Source: an uncultured bacterium (GTDB taxonomy: Bacteria; Actinomycetota; Coriobacteriia; Coriobacteriales; Coriobacteriaceae). From it: a stretch of 64,000 nucleotides of DNA. Position 1 is the first letter of the stretch, and each line of letters opens with the position of its first letter. The stretch covers positions 62,001 through 126,000 of the forward strand of contig CATWBO010000001.1 of assembly GCA_958349055.1 (NCBI GenBank), written 5' to 3'. Below, piece after piece: positions 1-9,184 of the stretch. A program made the position numbers and the translations under genes. A model generated the notes under the pieces. That model had not been told where the DNA came from and did not search any database. It saw only the letters and a list, made by a program, of their open reading frames with translations.

Positions 1-879
1 TGGATTGCCGATGCCTCGCTGGCATCCGCCGTGTCCGAGGCGGGTGGCCTAGGCATCATCGCGGCAATGAACGCCGATGCCAACTGGCTACGCGACCAGA
101 TTCACGAGCTGCGCGCCAGGACGGATAAGCCCTTTGGCGTCAACGTCATGCTCATGAGCCCGTTTGCCGACGAGGTCGCGCAGGTCGTTATTGACGAGCG
201 AGTGCCGGTCGTCGTGACGGGCGCCGGAAATCCCACCAAGTACATGAAGGCCTGGAACGAGGCGGGTATCAAGGTCATCCCGGTTGTTGCATCTGTGGCG
301 CTGGCGCGTCTCGTGGCGCGTCGCGGAGCCACTGCCGTGGTTGCCGAGGGCACCGAATCGGGCGGCCATATTGGCGAGACCTCGACGATGGCGCTCGTCC
401 CGCAGGTTGTCGATGCAGTCGATATTCCCGTGATTGCGGCCGGCGGCATTGCCGATGGTCGCGGCGTGGCGGCCGCCTTTATGCTGGGCGCTGCCGGCGT
501 CCAAGTGGGTACGCGCTTTCTGGTCGCAAACGAGTGCACCGTATCCGAGCAGTACAAAGAGCTGGTGCTCAAGGCGGGCGATACGTCGACGCGTGCGACC
601 GGTCGCTCGACGGGACACCCGGTGCGTGCGCTCAAGAGCCCCTTTACCAACGCCTATGCCAAGAACGAGGCGGCGGGTGCAAGCCCCGAGGAACTCGGTG
701 CCATGGGTACGGGTGCGCTTCGCAAGGCCGCCAAAGACGGCAATTACGAAGAGGGCTCGTATTTGTGCGGGCAGATTGCCGGCATGGTCAACGACCGCCG
801 AAGCGCGCGCGAAATCGTCGACGATCTGGTCGATGGCGCCGAGCGCGTCCTGAAGGGTGCGTCCGCATGGGTAGCGTAG
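1..879 (+). CDS. fabK: Enoyl-ACP reductase II (FabK), 5' end missing
   Basis: The reading frame is open from base 1, so the gene begins upstream of the window; 292 residues are visible and roughly 20 N-terminal residues are probably missing. It is an FMN-dependent enoyl-ACP reductase of the 2-nitropropane dioxygenase/FabK fold, which performs the last reduction of each fatty-acid elongation cycle. Visible family marks are the N-terminal SEAGGLGIIAA, TGAGNP, EGTESGGHIG with the conserved His, and the flavin-phosphate loop AAGGIADGRG. It heads the visible fab/acc operon and its end overlaps the fabD start by 13 bases, suggesting coupled translation. FabK in place of FabI is common in anaerobic Gram-positives. 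Confidence 0.93.
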   Translation, partial: WIADASLASAVSEAGGLGIIAAMNADANWLRDQIHELRARTDKPFGVNVMLMSPFADEVAQVVIDERVPVVVTGAGNPTKYMKAWNEAGIKVIPVVASVALARLVARRGATAVVAEGTESGGHIGETSTMALVPQVVDAVDIPVIAAGGIADGRGVAAAFMLGAAGVQVGTRFLVANECTVSEQYKELVLKAGDTSTRATGRSTGHPVRALKSPFTNAYAKNEAAGASPEELGAMGTGALRKAAKDGNYEEGSYLCGQIAGMVNDRRSAREIVDDLVDGAERVLKGASAWVA

Positions 880-1793
880 CGTTTCTGTTTGCCGGTCAGG
901 GTGCCCAACACCCCGCGATGGGCGTCGACCTGATCGAGGCGTCGCCGGCGGCCGCCGAGGTGTTCGCGATCGCCGACGAGGTTCGTCCGGGCACCAGCGA
1001 GCAGTGCCGGAGTGCCTCGAAGGAGGAGCTGTCACAGACCGAGAACACGCAGCCTTGCGTGTTCGTTCACGATCTGGCGGCGGCCGCTGCCCTGCGCGAG
1101 CGCGGCGTGGTGCCTGCCGCCTGTGCGGGCTTCTCGCTGGGCGAGGTCGCCGCGCTCACCTTTGCGGGGGCATTCGATACGCGCGCGGGTTTTGAGCTCG
1201 TGTGCAAGCGTGCGGCGCTGATGTCTGCGGCTGCCGAGCGTCATCCGGGCGGTATGCGCGCCGTTATCAAGCTCGATGCGGCGCAGGTCGAGAACCTCGC
1301 TGCGCAGGCCGGCGAGGACTGCTGGCCGGTCAACTACAACAGCCCACAGCAGACGGTTGTTGCCGGAGCGCCCGAGACGCTCCAGGAGCTCGACGTCCTG
1401 GTAAAAGAGGCTGGCGGCCGTGCGATGAAGGTCGCGGTGTCGGGCGCATTCCATAGCCCCTATATGGCAGAGGCGACTGAGGGGCTGGCGACGTATATCC
1501 AAGCCGGTCACGCCCCGTCCCCGTTGCTCATTCCGGTTGTGGCAAACATGACGGCGGCGCCCTATCCGGCGGACCCCCAAGCGGCATCGGAGGTCTTGGC
1601 CAACCAGGTGAGCCATGCCGTGCGCTGGGTTGACGCACTGCACACTCTGCAGGATCAGGGCATCGACACGTTTATCGAGGTCGGCCCCGGAAAAACGCTG
1701 TCCGGCCTGGTCAAGCGTACGCTGAGCGATGTTCGCGTGTATTCGTGCGAAACGGCCGAACAGGTCGCAGCTATTGCCGACGAGCTCGCATAG
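867..1793 (+). CDS. fabD: Malonyl-CoA:ACP transacylase
   Basis: This 308-residue protein moves malonyl groups from CoA to acyl carrier protein, supplying the elongation cycle. The N-terminal FAGQGAQ motif, the nucleophile elbow GFSLGE with Ser90, and His196 in SGAFHSPYM form the expected catalytic pattern. Length matches the family (about 305-315). The frame is open further upstream, but the ATG at 867 starts exactly at the family N-terminus and overlaps the fabK stop, so it was chosen. It sits between fabK and fabG, the usual order in a fab operon. Confidence 0.95.
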   Translation: MGSVAFLFAGQGAQHPAMGVDLIEASPAAAEVFAIADEVRPGTSEQCRSASKEELSQTENTQPCVFVHDLAAAAALRERGVVPAACAGFSLGEVAALTFAGAFDTRAGFELVCKRAALMSAAAERHPGGMRAVIKLDAAQVENLAAQAGEDCWPVNYNSPQQTVVAGAPETLQELDVLVKEAGGRAMKVAVSGAFHSPYMAEATEGLATYIQAGHAPSPLLIPVVANMTAAPYPADPQAASEVLANQVSHAVRWVDALHTLQDQGIDTFIEVGPGKTLSGLVKRTLSDVRVYSCETAEQVAAIADELA

Positions 1794-1823
1794 CCCACAG
1801 GGCTGTAACCCGAAAGGAACGAC

Positions 1824-2597
1824 ATGGGCAACTTGAACAATGGCGCACTCGAGCGCAACGACACACGTCGGGTGGCGCTCGTTACGGGCGGCTCGCGCGG
1901 TATCGGCCGCGCATGCGCTGTCGGTCTGGCGGAGGATGGCTACGATATCGCCGTCGTCTATGCCGGCAGCGTCGATGCGGCGCACGAGACGTGCGAGGCA
2001 TGCGAAGTGGCCGGCGCCACGGCGCGCGCATATCAATGCGACGTGGCCGACCCCGATGCCGTCAATGCGTGCGTGGAAGCGGTTCTCAGCGACTTCGGTT
2101 CCATTTGGGCGCTCGTCAACAATGCCGGCATCACCCGCGATGGCTTGCTTATGCGCATGGGTGACGACGCTTTCGATCGCGTGCTCGATGTCAATCTGAA
2201 GGGCGCGTTCAACACGACGCGTGCGCTCACCAAGACCTTTATGCGCCAGCGCGGCGGTTGCGTCATCAACATGAGCTCGGTCGTGGGCCTGATGGGCAAT
2301 GCCGGACAAGCCAACTACGCCGCCTCCAAAGCGGGCGTGATCGGTCTGACCAAAGCGGTGGCGCGCGAGCTTGCGCCTCGCGGCGTGAGGGTAAACGCGG
2401 TCGCCCCCGGCTTTGTCGAGACCGATATGACGGCAAAGCTATCGGATAAGGTACGCGCGGCGTGTGAGGAGCAGATTCCCCTTAAGCGCATGGCGCGTCC
2501 CGAGGAAGTTGCCGGCGTGGTGCGCTTTTTGGCAAGCGATGCGGCGGTCTACATTACGGGCGAGGTCGTGCGCGTCGACGGCGGAATGGCGATGTAG
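1824..2597 (+). CDS. fabG: 3-oxoacyl-ACP reductase
   Basis: This 257-residue short-chain dehydrogenase reduces 3-ketoacyl-ACP with NADPH. The cofactor loop TGGSRGIGRA lies near residue 20, NNAG follows, and the catalytic set is Ser152, Tyr165 and Lys169 in the YAASK motif. The C-terminus carries the family's ITGEVVRVDGGMAM ending. A GAAAGGA ribosome-binding site precedes the ATG at 1824. The N-terminus is about 15 residues longer than in the E. coli enzyme. It lies 30 bases after fabD and 44 bases before fabF. Confidence 0.95.
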   Translation: MGNLNNGALERNDTRRVALVTGGSRGIGRACAVGLAEDGYDIAVVYAGSVDAAHETCEACEVAGATARAYQCDVADPDAVNACVEAVLSDFGSIWALVNNAGITRDGLLMRMGDDAFDRVLDVNLKGAFNTTRALTKTFMRQRGGCVINMSSVVGLMGNAGQANYAASKAGVIGLTKAVARELAPRGVRVNAVAPGFVETDMTAKLSDKVRAACEEQIPLKRMARPEEVAGVVRFLASDAAVYITGEVVRVDGGMAM

Positions 2598-2641
2598 AAA
2601 TCAGAGCTGGCATATTCATCGGCTTGGATGAGGAGACCATG

Positions 2642-3889
2642 ATGGAACAGAGAGTTGCAATTACCGGCATCGGCGCCGTATCGCCACTCGGCAACACCGC
2701 GCTTGCCACCTGGGCGGCCATGTGCGCCGGTACGTGTGGTATCGGCCCGATCACGCACTTCGATACGGACGCGTTTGCCGTCAAGGTGGCGGCCGAGGTC
2801 AAGGGCTTTGACGGTACCGAGTACTTTGGCAAGCGTGACGCCAAGCATCTCGACCCCTGCGTTCAGTTTGCGATGGCGGCTTCGGACGAGGCCATGCACG
2901 ATGCGGGGCTCGACGCCGAAGGCGCGATCGACCACGAGCGTCTGGGCGTATACGTGGGGTCGGGCGTGGGCGGCATGACGACGCTCGTCGACAACGTCCA
3001 TACGATTGCCGATCGCGGACCCCGCCGCGCGTCGCCTTACATGATCGCGATGATGATCCCCAACATGGCTTCGGGCAACATTGCGATTCGTCACAAGGCA
3101 AAGGGCCCGACCCTGCCCGTCGTGACCGCTTGCGCGACCTCGGCCCATGCGGTGGGCGAGGCGTTCCGCGCCATCAAACACGGCTATGCCGACGCAATCC
3201 TTGCGGGCGGCACCGAGGCGGCTATCATACCCGACGCCGTTGCAGGCTTTACGTCTTGCCGTGCGCTCACCACCAACCCCGATCCGCAGACGGCGTGCCG
3301 TCCGTTCGATGCGAACCGCGATGGCTTTGTGATGGGCGAGGGCGCCTGCGTGCTCGTGCTCGAGGGCATGGAGCATGCACAGGCTCGCGGGGCCCATATT
3401 TACGCCGAGGTCGTGGGCTACGGCAACACCGACGATGCCTACCACATCACGAGCCCCGATCCCGAGGCGACCGGCATTGCCCGCGCGATTTCGCAGGCCG
3501 TGGCCGAGGGCGACGTTAAACCGTCCGAGGGCCTCTACATCAACGCCCATGGCACGTCGACCAAGCTCAACGATTCGTCCGAGACGGCGGGTATTAAGCG
3601 AGCGCTTGGCGAGGATGCGGCGCGCGCCGCGCACGTCTCGTCGACCAAGTCGATGACCGGGCACATGATCGGTGCCACGGGTGCTATCGAGGTCATGGCT
3701 TGTGCCATGGCGCTCGAACAGGGCGTGGTGCCGCCGACCATTAACTACAGCACGCCCGATCCCGCCTGCGATCTCGATTACACGCCCAATCGTGCGGTTC
3801 GCGCCGACCTTACCTGGGCGCTTTCGACCAACCTGGGCTTTGGCGGCCACAACGCCGCCATCGCACTGCGCAAATATACAAGGAGCTAG
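2642..3889 (+). CDS. fabF: 3-oxoacyl-ACP synthase II
   Basis: This 415-residue condensing enzyme extends acyl-ACP with malonyl-ACP. The Cys-His-His triad is visible as Cys164 in TACATSAHA, His303 in NAHGTSTKLND and His341 in SMTGHMIGATG, almost the same numbering as E. coli FabF. Two adjacent ATGs (2639 and 2642) follow an AGGAG at 2631-2635; the second has the better spacing of six bases and was chosen. An in-frame TTG at 2624 is less likely. It is part of the fab/acc operon. Confidence 0.95.
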   Translation: MEQRVAITGIGAVSPLGNTALATWAAMCAGTCGIGPITHFDTDAFAVKVAAEVKGFDGTEYFGKRDAKHLDPCVQFAMAASDEAMHDAGLDAEGAIDHERLGVYVGSGVGGMTTLVDNVHTIADRGPRRASPYMIAMMIPNMASGNIAIRHKAKGPTLPVVTACATSAHAVGEAFRAIKHGYADAILAGGTEAAIIPDAVAGFTSCRALTTNPDPQTACRPFDANRDGFVMGEGACVLVLEGMEHAQARGAHIYAEVVGYGNTDDAYHITSPDPEATGIARAISQAVAEGDVKPSEGLYINAHGTSTKLNDSSETAGIKRALGEDAARAAHVSSTKSMTGHMIGATGAIEVMACAMALEQGVVPPTINYSTPDPACDLDYTPNRAVRADLTWALSTNLGFGGHNAAIALRKYTRS

Positions 3890-3892
3890 AGC

Positions 3893-4369
3893 ATGGATTC
3901 CAAAAGACTTGCCGAGATAGCCGATGTTATGGAGGACCGCGGCCTCACGCGCGTGCGCGTTGAGGAGCCCGATGGCACCGCGGTCGAACTCGAGCGCGCG
4001 AGTGCGGCGCAGCCGGTTGCCGTGCCCATGCCCATGCCGGGTGCCGTGACTGCCCCGGCAGTGGCTCCTGTCGCTATGCCTGCCGCCGCACCGGAGCCTG
4101 CCGCGCAAGCGCCCGCTGCCGCACCGGAGCCCCAGGGCGTCGAGGTCACGGCTCCCATGGTCGGCGTCTTCTATGCTGCCCCGGCGCCGGGCGACGAGCC
4201 GTTTGTGCGCGTGGGCTCCAAGGTCAAGGCCGGCGAGACCCTCTGCATCATCGAGGCCATGAAGGTTCTCAACGAGGTGACGGCAGAGGCGGATGGCGAG
4301 GTGCTCGAGATCTGCGTGGCCGACGGCGACCTCGTGGAGTTCGGCAGCTGCCTCATGAGGATCGGATAG
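3893..4369 (+). CDS. accB: Biotin carboxyl carrier protein of acetyl-CoA carboxylase
   Basis: This 158-residue carrier holds the biotin that shuttles carboxyl groups between AccC and the carboxyltransferase. The biotinylated lysine is Lys124 in EAMKV, inside a C-terminal biotinyl domain. An Ala/Pro-rich linker (roughly residues 40-85) joins it to a short helical N-terminus. An AGGAG lies just before the ATG, three bases after the fabF stop. The next gene begins immediately after this stop. Confidence 0.95.
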   Translation: MDSKRLAEIADVMEDRGLTRVRVEEPDGTAVELERASAAQPVAVPMPMPGAVTAPAVAPVAMPAAAPEPAAQAPAAAPEPQGVEVTAPMVGVFYAAPAPGDEPFVRVGSKVKAGETLCIIEAMKVLNEVTAEADGEVLEICVADGDLVEFGSCLMRIG

Positions 4370-4378
4370 GTGATATCC

Positions 4379-4801
4379 ATGAACAAAGAAGAGCTCAAGA
4401 GGCTGTTGCCGCATCGCGAGCCGATGCTTTTGCTCGACGAAGCCGAGCTGGTGGGCGACGAGGCCCACGGCAAGATCAAGATTACGGGCGATGAGTACTT
4501 TTTGCAGGGGCATTTTCCGGGAAACCCGGTCGTCCCCGGCGTGATTCAGTGCGAGATGCTCGCCCAAAACTGCTGCGTGCTGCTGATGGGCGATGAGGAG
4601 GCGCGCGGCGCGACGCCGTTCTACACGAGTCTGGACAAGGTGCGCTTTAAGCGTCCGGTGCGCCCGGGCGACACGGTGGATCTGGTGTGCTCCATCACGC
4701 GTGCGCACGGGCCGTTCCGCTTTGCGACGGGTACCGCGAGCGTCAACGGTGAGGTTTGCTGCCGCGCCGATATGTCTTTTGCACTCATGCACGAAAAGTA
4801 A
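4379..4801 (+). CDS. fabZ: 3-hydroxyacyl-ACP dehydratase
   Basis: This 140-residue hot-dog-fold dehydratase removes water from 3-hydroxyacyl-ACP. The catalytic His45 lies in GHFPGNPVVPGV and the catalytic Glu59 in VIQCEML. A GTG at 4370, directly after the accB stop, is an alternative start, but the ATG at 4379 fits the family N-terminus (MNKEELKRLLPHREPMLLLD) and has an AGGTGAT in front of it. It lies between accB and accC, a typical position in Gram-positive fab clusters. Confidence 0.93.
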   Translation: MNKEELKRLLPHREPMLLLDEAELVGDEAHGKIKITGDEYFLQGHFPGNPVVPGVIQCEMLAQNCCVLLMGDEEARGATPFYTSLDKVRFKRPVRPGDTVDLVCSITRAHGPFRFATGTASVNGEVCCRADMSFALMHEK

Positions 4802-4811
4802 GGAAGGCTTC

Positions 4812-6155
4812 ATGTTCGACAAAGTGCTCATCGCCAACCGCGGCGAAGTCGCGGTCCGTGTTATCCGCGCGTGCCGCGATATGGGCATCAAGACCGTCGC
4901 CGTTTATTCCACGGCCGATGCGGACGCGCTGCACGTGCAGCTTGCCGACGAGGCGTATTGCATCGGCGGCCCGCGTCTTGCCGAGAGCTACCTCAACGAC
5001 GATGCCGTGCTCACCTGTGCCGTAAAGTCGGGAGCTAAGGCGATCCATCCTGGCTACGGTTTCTTTTCCGAGAAGGCGAGCTTCGTGCGCGACTGCGACA
5101 AGTACGGTCTGGCGTTTGTTGGTCCCTCGGCTGAGGTCATCAATAGCATGGGCGATAAGGACGCCGCACGTCGAACGGCTGCCGCGGCGGGCGTGCCCAT
5201 CGTTCCGGGCTGCGATTTGCTCAAAAGCCCCGAGGAGGCGACGGCCGAGGCCGAGCGCATCGGCTGCCCCGTGCTCATCAAGGCGCGCGCGGGCGGCGGC
5301 GGTCGCGGTATTCGCAAGGTCGAGCGCGTGGAAGACGCGGCAAAGGCCTTTATTGAAGCACGTGCCGAGGGCGAGGCCGTTTTTGGCGACGGCGAGTGCT
5401 ACATGGAGAAGTTCGTCGCGCCGGCGCATCACGTCGAGGTGCAGATTATGGCCGATAAGCAGGGTCATGTGTTTTCGCTCGGCGAGCGCGAGTGCTCGGT
5501 GCAGCGCCGCAACCAAAAGCTAATCGAGGAGAGCCCCGCGCCGTGCCTCGACGGACGCGATGATATTCGCGCGCGCATGCACAAGGCCGCGCGCGATCTG
5601 GCTCGTGCCGTTGGCTATGAGGGCGCCGGCACCATTGAGTTTTTGTACTCAGATGACGGCAATTTCTACTTTATGGAAATGAACACGCGCCTGCAGGTTG
5701 AGCATCCGGTTACGGAGTTTGTGACCGATACCGACTTGGTCAAGTGGCAGCTGCGCGTGGCAGCCGGCCAGCCTCTGCCCTTTGAGCAGGAGGACATACC
5801 GGTTCGCAACCACGCCATGGAGTGCCGCATCAATGCCGAAACGCCGGACTTTCTGCCGTCATGTGGAACGGTCACCGCGTTGCGTGTGCCGGGTGGTCCG
5901 CGCGTGCGCTGGGATTCCGCCATGTTTACCGGTGCGAAAGTTCCGCCGTACTACGACTCCATGCTCGGCAAGCTCATCGTGTGCGCGCCCACGCGTGACG
6001 GCGCCATTCGCAAGATGCGCTCGGCCCTGGGCGAGCTCGTGATCGAGGGCGTGAGCGAAAACAGCGAGCTTCAGCTCGACGTGCTGGCAAACGACGAGTT
6101 CTTGTCGGGCATGTATCACACCGATCTGATGGGGCATCTCTATGCTGATGAATAG
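4812..6155 (+). CDS. accC: Biotin carboxylase subunit of acetyl-CoA carboxylase
   Basis: This 447-residue ATP-grasp enzyme carboxylates the biotin on AccB. It begins with the family signature MFDKVLIANRGEVAVRVIRA, has the glycine-rich ATP loop GGGGRGIRKV and the carboxylase signature EMNTRLQVEHPVTE. Length equals that of stand-alone AccC. The frame is open upstream, but the ATG at 4812 follows AAGGAAGG and matches the family start. Its last 14 bases overlap the accDA start. Confidence 0.96.
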   Translation: MFDKVLIANRGEVAVRVIRACRDMGIKTVAVYSTADADALHVQLADEAYCIGGPRLAESYLNDDAVLTCAVKSGAKAIHPGYGFFSEKASFVRDCDKYGLAFVGPSAEVINSMGDKDAARRTAAAAGVPIVPGCDLLKSPEEATAEAERIGCPVLIKARAGGGGRGIRKVERVEDAAKAFIEARAEGEAVFGDGECYMEKFVAPAHHVEVQIMADKQGHVFSLGERECSVQRRNQKLIEESPAPCLDGRDDIRARMHKAARDLARAVGYEGAGTIEFLYSDDGNFYFMEMNTRLQVEHPVTEFVTDTDLVKWQLRVAAGQPLPFEQEDIPVRNHAMECRINAETPDFLPSCGTVTALRVPGGPRVRWDSAMFTGAKVPPYYDSMLGKLIVCAPTRDGAIRKMRSALGELVIEGVSENSELQLDVLANDEFLSGMYHTDLMGHLYADE

Positions 6156-7866
6156 AAAAGCGAAGACGGTCAACGTCCTCGAGGGGCCGATAACCGAGTC
6201 GTGCGCCGAGTTTCCCGCGCGCCACGTGTTTATCAAGTGTCCGGAGTGCCGCCGTGTGATCGATGAGGCACGCCTGCACGACAACCTCGAGGTGTGCCCC
6301 CGTTGCGGCAAGCATTTTCGCGTGAGCGGGCGCGACCGTATGCGCATGACGGTCGACGCAGGTACCTTTGAGGAGTGGGATGCCGAACTGGCGTCAGAGG
6401 ACTTCCTCTCGTTTCCCGGCTATGCCGACAAGCTCAAGAGCGTGAGCGAGCGTTCGGGCGAGCGCGATGCCGTCGTGTGCGGCAGGGGCAAAATCTGCGG
6501 TTGCGATACGGCGCTCTTCTTTATGGACGCCAACTTTATGATGGGCTCGATGGGCTCCGTGGTGGGCGAGAAGATCTGTCGCGTCTTTGAGCGCGCGGCC
6601 GAGCTGGGGCTGCCGGTTGTTGGCTTTACCGTGTCGGGCGGCGCCCGCATGCAAGAGGGCGTGACTTCGCTCATGCAGATGGCCAAGATCTCTGCAGCCG
6701 TTAGGCGGCATAGCGAGGCAGGCGGTCTGTACATCACGGTGCTCACCGATCCCACGACCGGCGGCGTGACTGCGAGCATTGCCATGGAGGGCGACATCAT
6801 CTTGGCCGAGCCCGATGCCCTGACGGCGTTTGCCGGCCCGCGCGTGATCGAGCAGAACATGCACAAGCGCCTGCCCAAGGGATTCCAGCGCTCCGAGTTT
6901 TTGCTGGAGCACGGCTTTTGCGATGCGGTCGTTCCGCGTGGCGAGATCGCGCTTGCGGTGGGCGAGCTGCTGGCGTTGCACGAGGGGCACGCGCCTGGCC
7001 TGGGCGCGCCGCACGAGATCGTGCATACGGGTCGCCGCGGCAAAAAGCTGGGACATCTGTTTAAGCGCACGCCCGCACCAAAGACGGCGCTCGAGATTGT
7101 CAAGCAGACCCGCTCGGCAGACCGTGCCACGGCGGGCGAGATGATCTTGCTGGGGCTGGATGGATTTGTGGAGCTGCATGGCGACCGTTATTTTGGCGAC
7201 GATGCCGCCGTGGTGGGTGGTATTGGCTGGAAAGACGGACGCCCCGTGACGGTTATCGCCATCGAGCGCGGCACCACGACCAAGGAGCGCATGCACCGCA
7301 ACTTTGGTATGGCGCATCCCGAGGGCTACCGCAAAGCACGGCGTCTGATGCGTCAAGCCGAAAAGTTTGGTCGTCCGGTGCTGTGTCTGGTTGATACCTC
7401 GGGCGCGTTTTGCGGCATTGGTGCCGAGGAGCGCGGCCAGGGCGAGGCGATCGCCCAAAACCTCATGGAGATGAGCGGTCTTAAGACGCCGGTCGTATCC
7501 GTGGTGACGGGGGAGGGCGGCTCCGGCGGCGCGCTGGCGCTGTCTGTTGCCGACCGCATTCTTATGCTCTCGAGCTCTGCCTATTCGGTGGTAAGCCCCG
7601 AGGCCTGCGCATCGATCCTGTGGAAGGACACCGATCGCGCAGAGGAGGCCGCTGAGGCGTTGAAGCTCACGGCCCCCGACCTGCTATCGCTGGGCATTAT
7701 CGATGGCATCGTTAAAGACGAAGGGTTGTCGCACGAGGAGATCGCCGACGCCGTGATGTCCGCAGCGTTCGCGGCTTTCGACAAGCTGGGTGCGCTCGAT
7801 GCCGATGAGCTCACCAATCTTCGCTATGAAAAATACCGAGCGATCGGTCAGTATCGCGCAATGTGA
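6142..7866 (+). CDS. accDA: Fused acetyl-CoA carboxylase carboxyltransferase (AccD-AccA)
   Basis: This 574-residue protein joins the beta (AccD) and alpha (AccA) carboxyltransferase subunits, which transfer carboxyl from biotin to acetyl-CoA to make malonyl-CoA. The N-terminal half starts with a four-Cys zinc ribbon (Cys33, Cys36, Cys52, Cys55), then the AccD crotonase-like core (VSGGARMQEG). The C-terminal half, from about residue 320, carries AccA features such as LDGFVELHGDRYFGDD and GEGGSGGALALSVADR. No stop or frameshift separates the halves. The ATG overlaps the accC stop; a second in-frame ATG at 6148 is possible. It is the last gene of the operon. Confidence 0.94.
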   Translation: MLMNRKAKTVNVLEGPITESCAEFPARHVFIKCPECRRVIDEARLHDNLEVCPRCGKHFRVSGRDRMRMTVDAGTFEEWDAELASEDFLSFPGYADKLKSVSERSGERDAVVCGRGKICGCDTALFFMDANFMMGSMGSVVGEKICRVFERAAELGLPVVGFTVSGGARMQEGVTSLMQMAKISAAVRRHSEAGGLYITVLTDPTTGGVTASIAMEGDIILAEPDALTAFAGPRVIEQNMHKRLPKGFQRSEFLLEHGFCDAVVPRGEIALAVGELLALHEGHAPGLGAPHEIVHTGRRGKKLGHLFKRTPAPKTALEIVKQTRSADRATAGEMILLGLDGFVELHGDRYFGDDAAVVGGIGWKDGRPVTVIAIERGTTTKERMHRNFGMAHPEGYRKARRLMRQAEKFGRPVLCLVDTSGAFCGIGAEERGQGEAIAQNLMEMSGLKTPVVSVVTGEGGSGGALALSVADRILMLSSSAYSVVSPEACASILWKDTDRAEEAAEALKLTAPDLLSLGIIDGIVKDEGLSHEEIADAVMSAAFAAFDKLGALDADELTNLRYEKYRAIGQYRAM

Positions 7867-7876
7867 CAAAGTGTCC

Positions 7877-7909
7877 AAGGCCGTGGCTCATGTGGGCTGC
7901 GGCCTTTTT
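7877..7909 (+). terminator. Rho-independent terminator of the fab/acc operon
   Basis: A seven-base-pair stem (AAGGCCG at 7877-7883, CGGCCTT at 7900-7906) with a 16-base loop runs into a T tract at 7905-7909, ten bases after the accDA stop. Confidence 0.85.
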
Positions 7910-7990
7910 GTATCTTGTGGATAAAGTGGCTACACTACAATCCGGTTACGCAATGGATCTATATGGATAACGCCATGGGGGCTGATAAAG

Positions 7991-9145
7991 ATGGTCGAAT
8001 GGATTGTTCGTCGTGCGCAGGGTGACCGTGCGCGCGTGGGTACGCTGACGGGCATGGTGTGCATTCTCGCCAATGTGGCACTTTGCGCTGCGAAAGGTGC
8101 TATCGGAGTGGTGTCAGGCTCGGTTTCGATCGTAGCGGACGCCATGAACAACCTTTCCGATGCCAGTTCGAACATCGTGAGCGTTTTGGGCTTTAAGCTG
8201 GCGAGCAAGCCCGCCGACCCCGAGCATCCTTACGGCCATGGTCGTTACGAGTATCTTTCGGGTCTGGTCGTGGCGGCCCTCGTACTGCTTATCGGCGTTG
8301 AGCTCGTTAAGTCCTCGGCAGAGAGAATTATCCATCCCGAACCCGTCGAGTTCTCGCTTGCCCTGGTTGCGGTTCTTGTGCTGTCGATGGTCGTAAAGCT
8401 GTGGATGGCGGCGCTTAACCAAAAGCTCGGCGACCGCATTGAGTCCGAAACGCTGCACGCGACCGCGCAGGACTCTAAAAACGACGTCCTTGCCACGGGT
8501 GCCGTATTGATCTGTGCAATTGTTTCGCAGGTGACGCATGTAAATCTTGATGCTTGGGTTGGACTTGCCGTTGGCGCCTATATTGGCTGGAGCGGGTTTG
8601 ATCTGATTCGTGATACGGTGAGTCCGCTGTTGGGCCAGGCTCCCGATCCAAAACTGGTCAAGCACATCCGGGACAAGATCATGAGCTACCCGGGTGTTTT
8701 GGGCGTTCACGACTTAATGGTCCATGACTACGGCCCGGGCAGGAAGTTCGCAAGCGCTCATGCCGAGATGGCGGCCGAAGCCGATCCGCTGGAGAGTCAT
8801 GACACGCTCGACAACATTGAGCAGGCGTTTAGGAAAGATGACGGCATGATCGTCACGCTTCATTACGACCCCATCGTGACCGACGATCCAAAGGTGGCAG
8901 ATATGCGCCTCCGCATCAACGCGATGGCCAAACAGATCGACGGCCGTATTTCGATCCACGACCTGCGCTGCGTGCCGGGCCCTACGCACACTAACGTGAT
9001 TTTTGACTGCGTGCGTCCTTCGGATTTAACGATGGGCGCCGATGACCTTAGGCGCACGCTGGCGCAGCAGGTGGAGTCCGAATATCCCAAGTCGATAGCC
9101 AAGATTACGGTCGATGAAGACTACGTCGGCGCGGCACGCGAGTAG
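7991..9145 (+). CDS. Cation diffusion facilitator family exporter, possibly for manganese
   Basis: This 384-residue membrane protein belongs to the cation diffusion facilitator family, which exports divalent metals in exchange for protons. The family signature around DAMNNLSDASSN and HPYGHGRYEY is present, followed by six predicted membrane segments and a C-terminal cytoplasmic domain with a second region of about 100 residues. The metal-site positions read Asn53-x-x-x-Asp57 in the second segment and Asp161-x-x-x-Asp165 in the fifth, in place of the HxxxD/DxxxD pairs of zinc exporters; the N/DxxxD pattern is associated with manganese-type members, so Mn is a reasonable guess. It stands alone after the fab terminator. 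Confidence 0.9.
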   Translation: MVEWIVRRAQGDRARVGTLTGMVCILANVALCAAKGAIGVVSGSVSIVADAMNNLSDASSNIVSVLGFKLASKPADPEHPYGHGRYEYLSGLVVAALVLLIGVELVKSSAERIIHPEPVEFSLALVAVLVLSMVVKLWMAALNQKLGDRIESETLHATAQDSKNDVLATGAVLICAIVSQVTHVNLDAWVGLAVGAYIGWSGFDLIRDTVSPLLGQAPDPKLVKHIRDKIMSYPGVLGVHDLMVHDYGPGRKFASAHAEMAAEADPLESHDTLDNIEQAFRKDDGMIVTLHYDPIVTDDPKVADMRLRINAMAKQIDGRISIHDLRCVPGPTHTNVIFDCVRPSDLTMGADDLRRTLAQQVESEYPKSIAKITVDEDYVGAARE

Positions 9146-9184
9146 GGCTGTATCGCTAGGGCCATTCGCGCAAAAGGGGAGACC

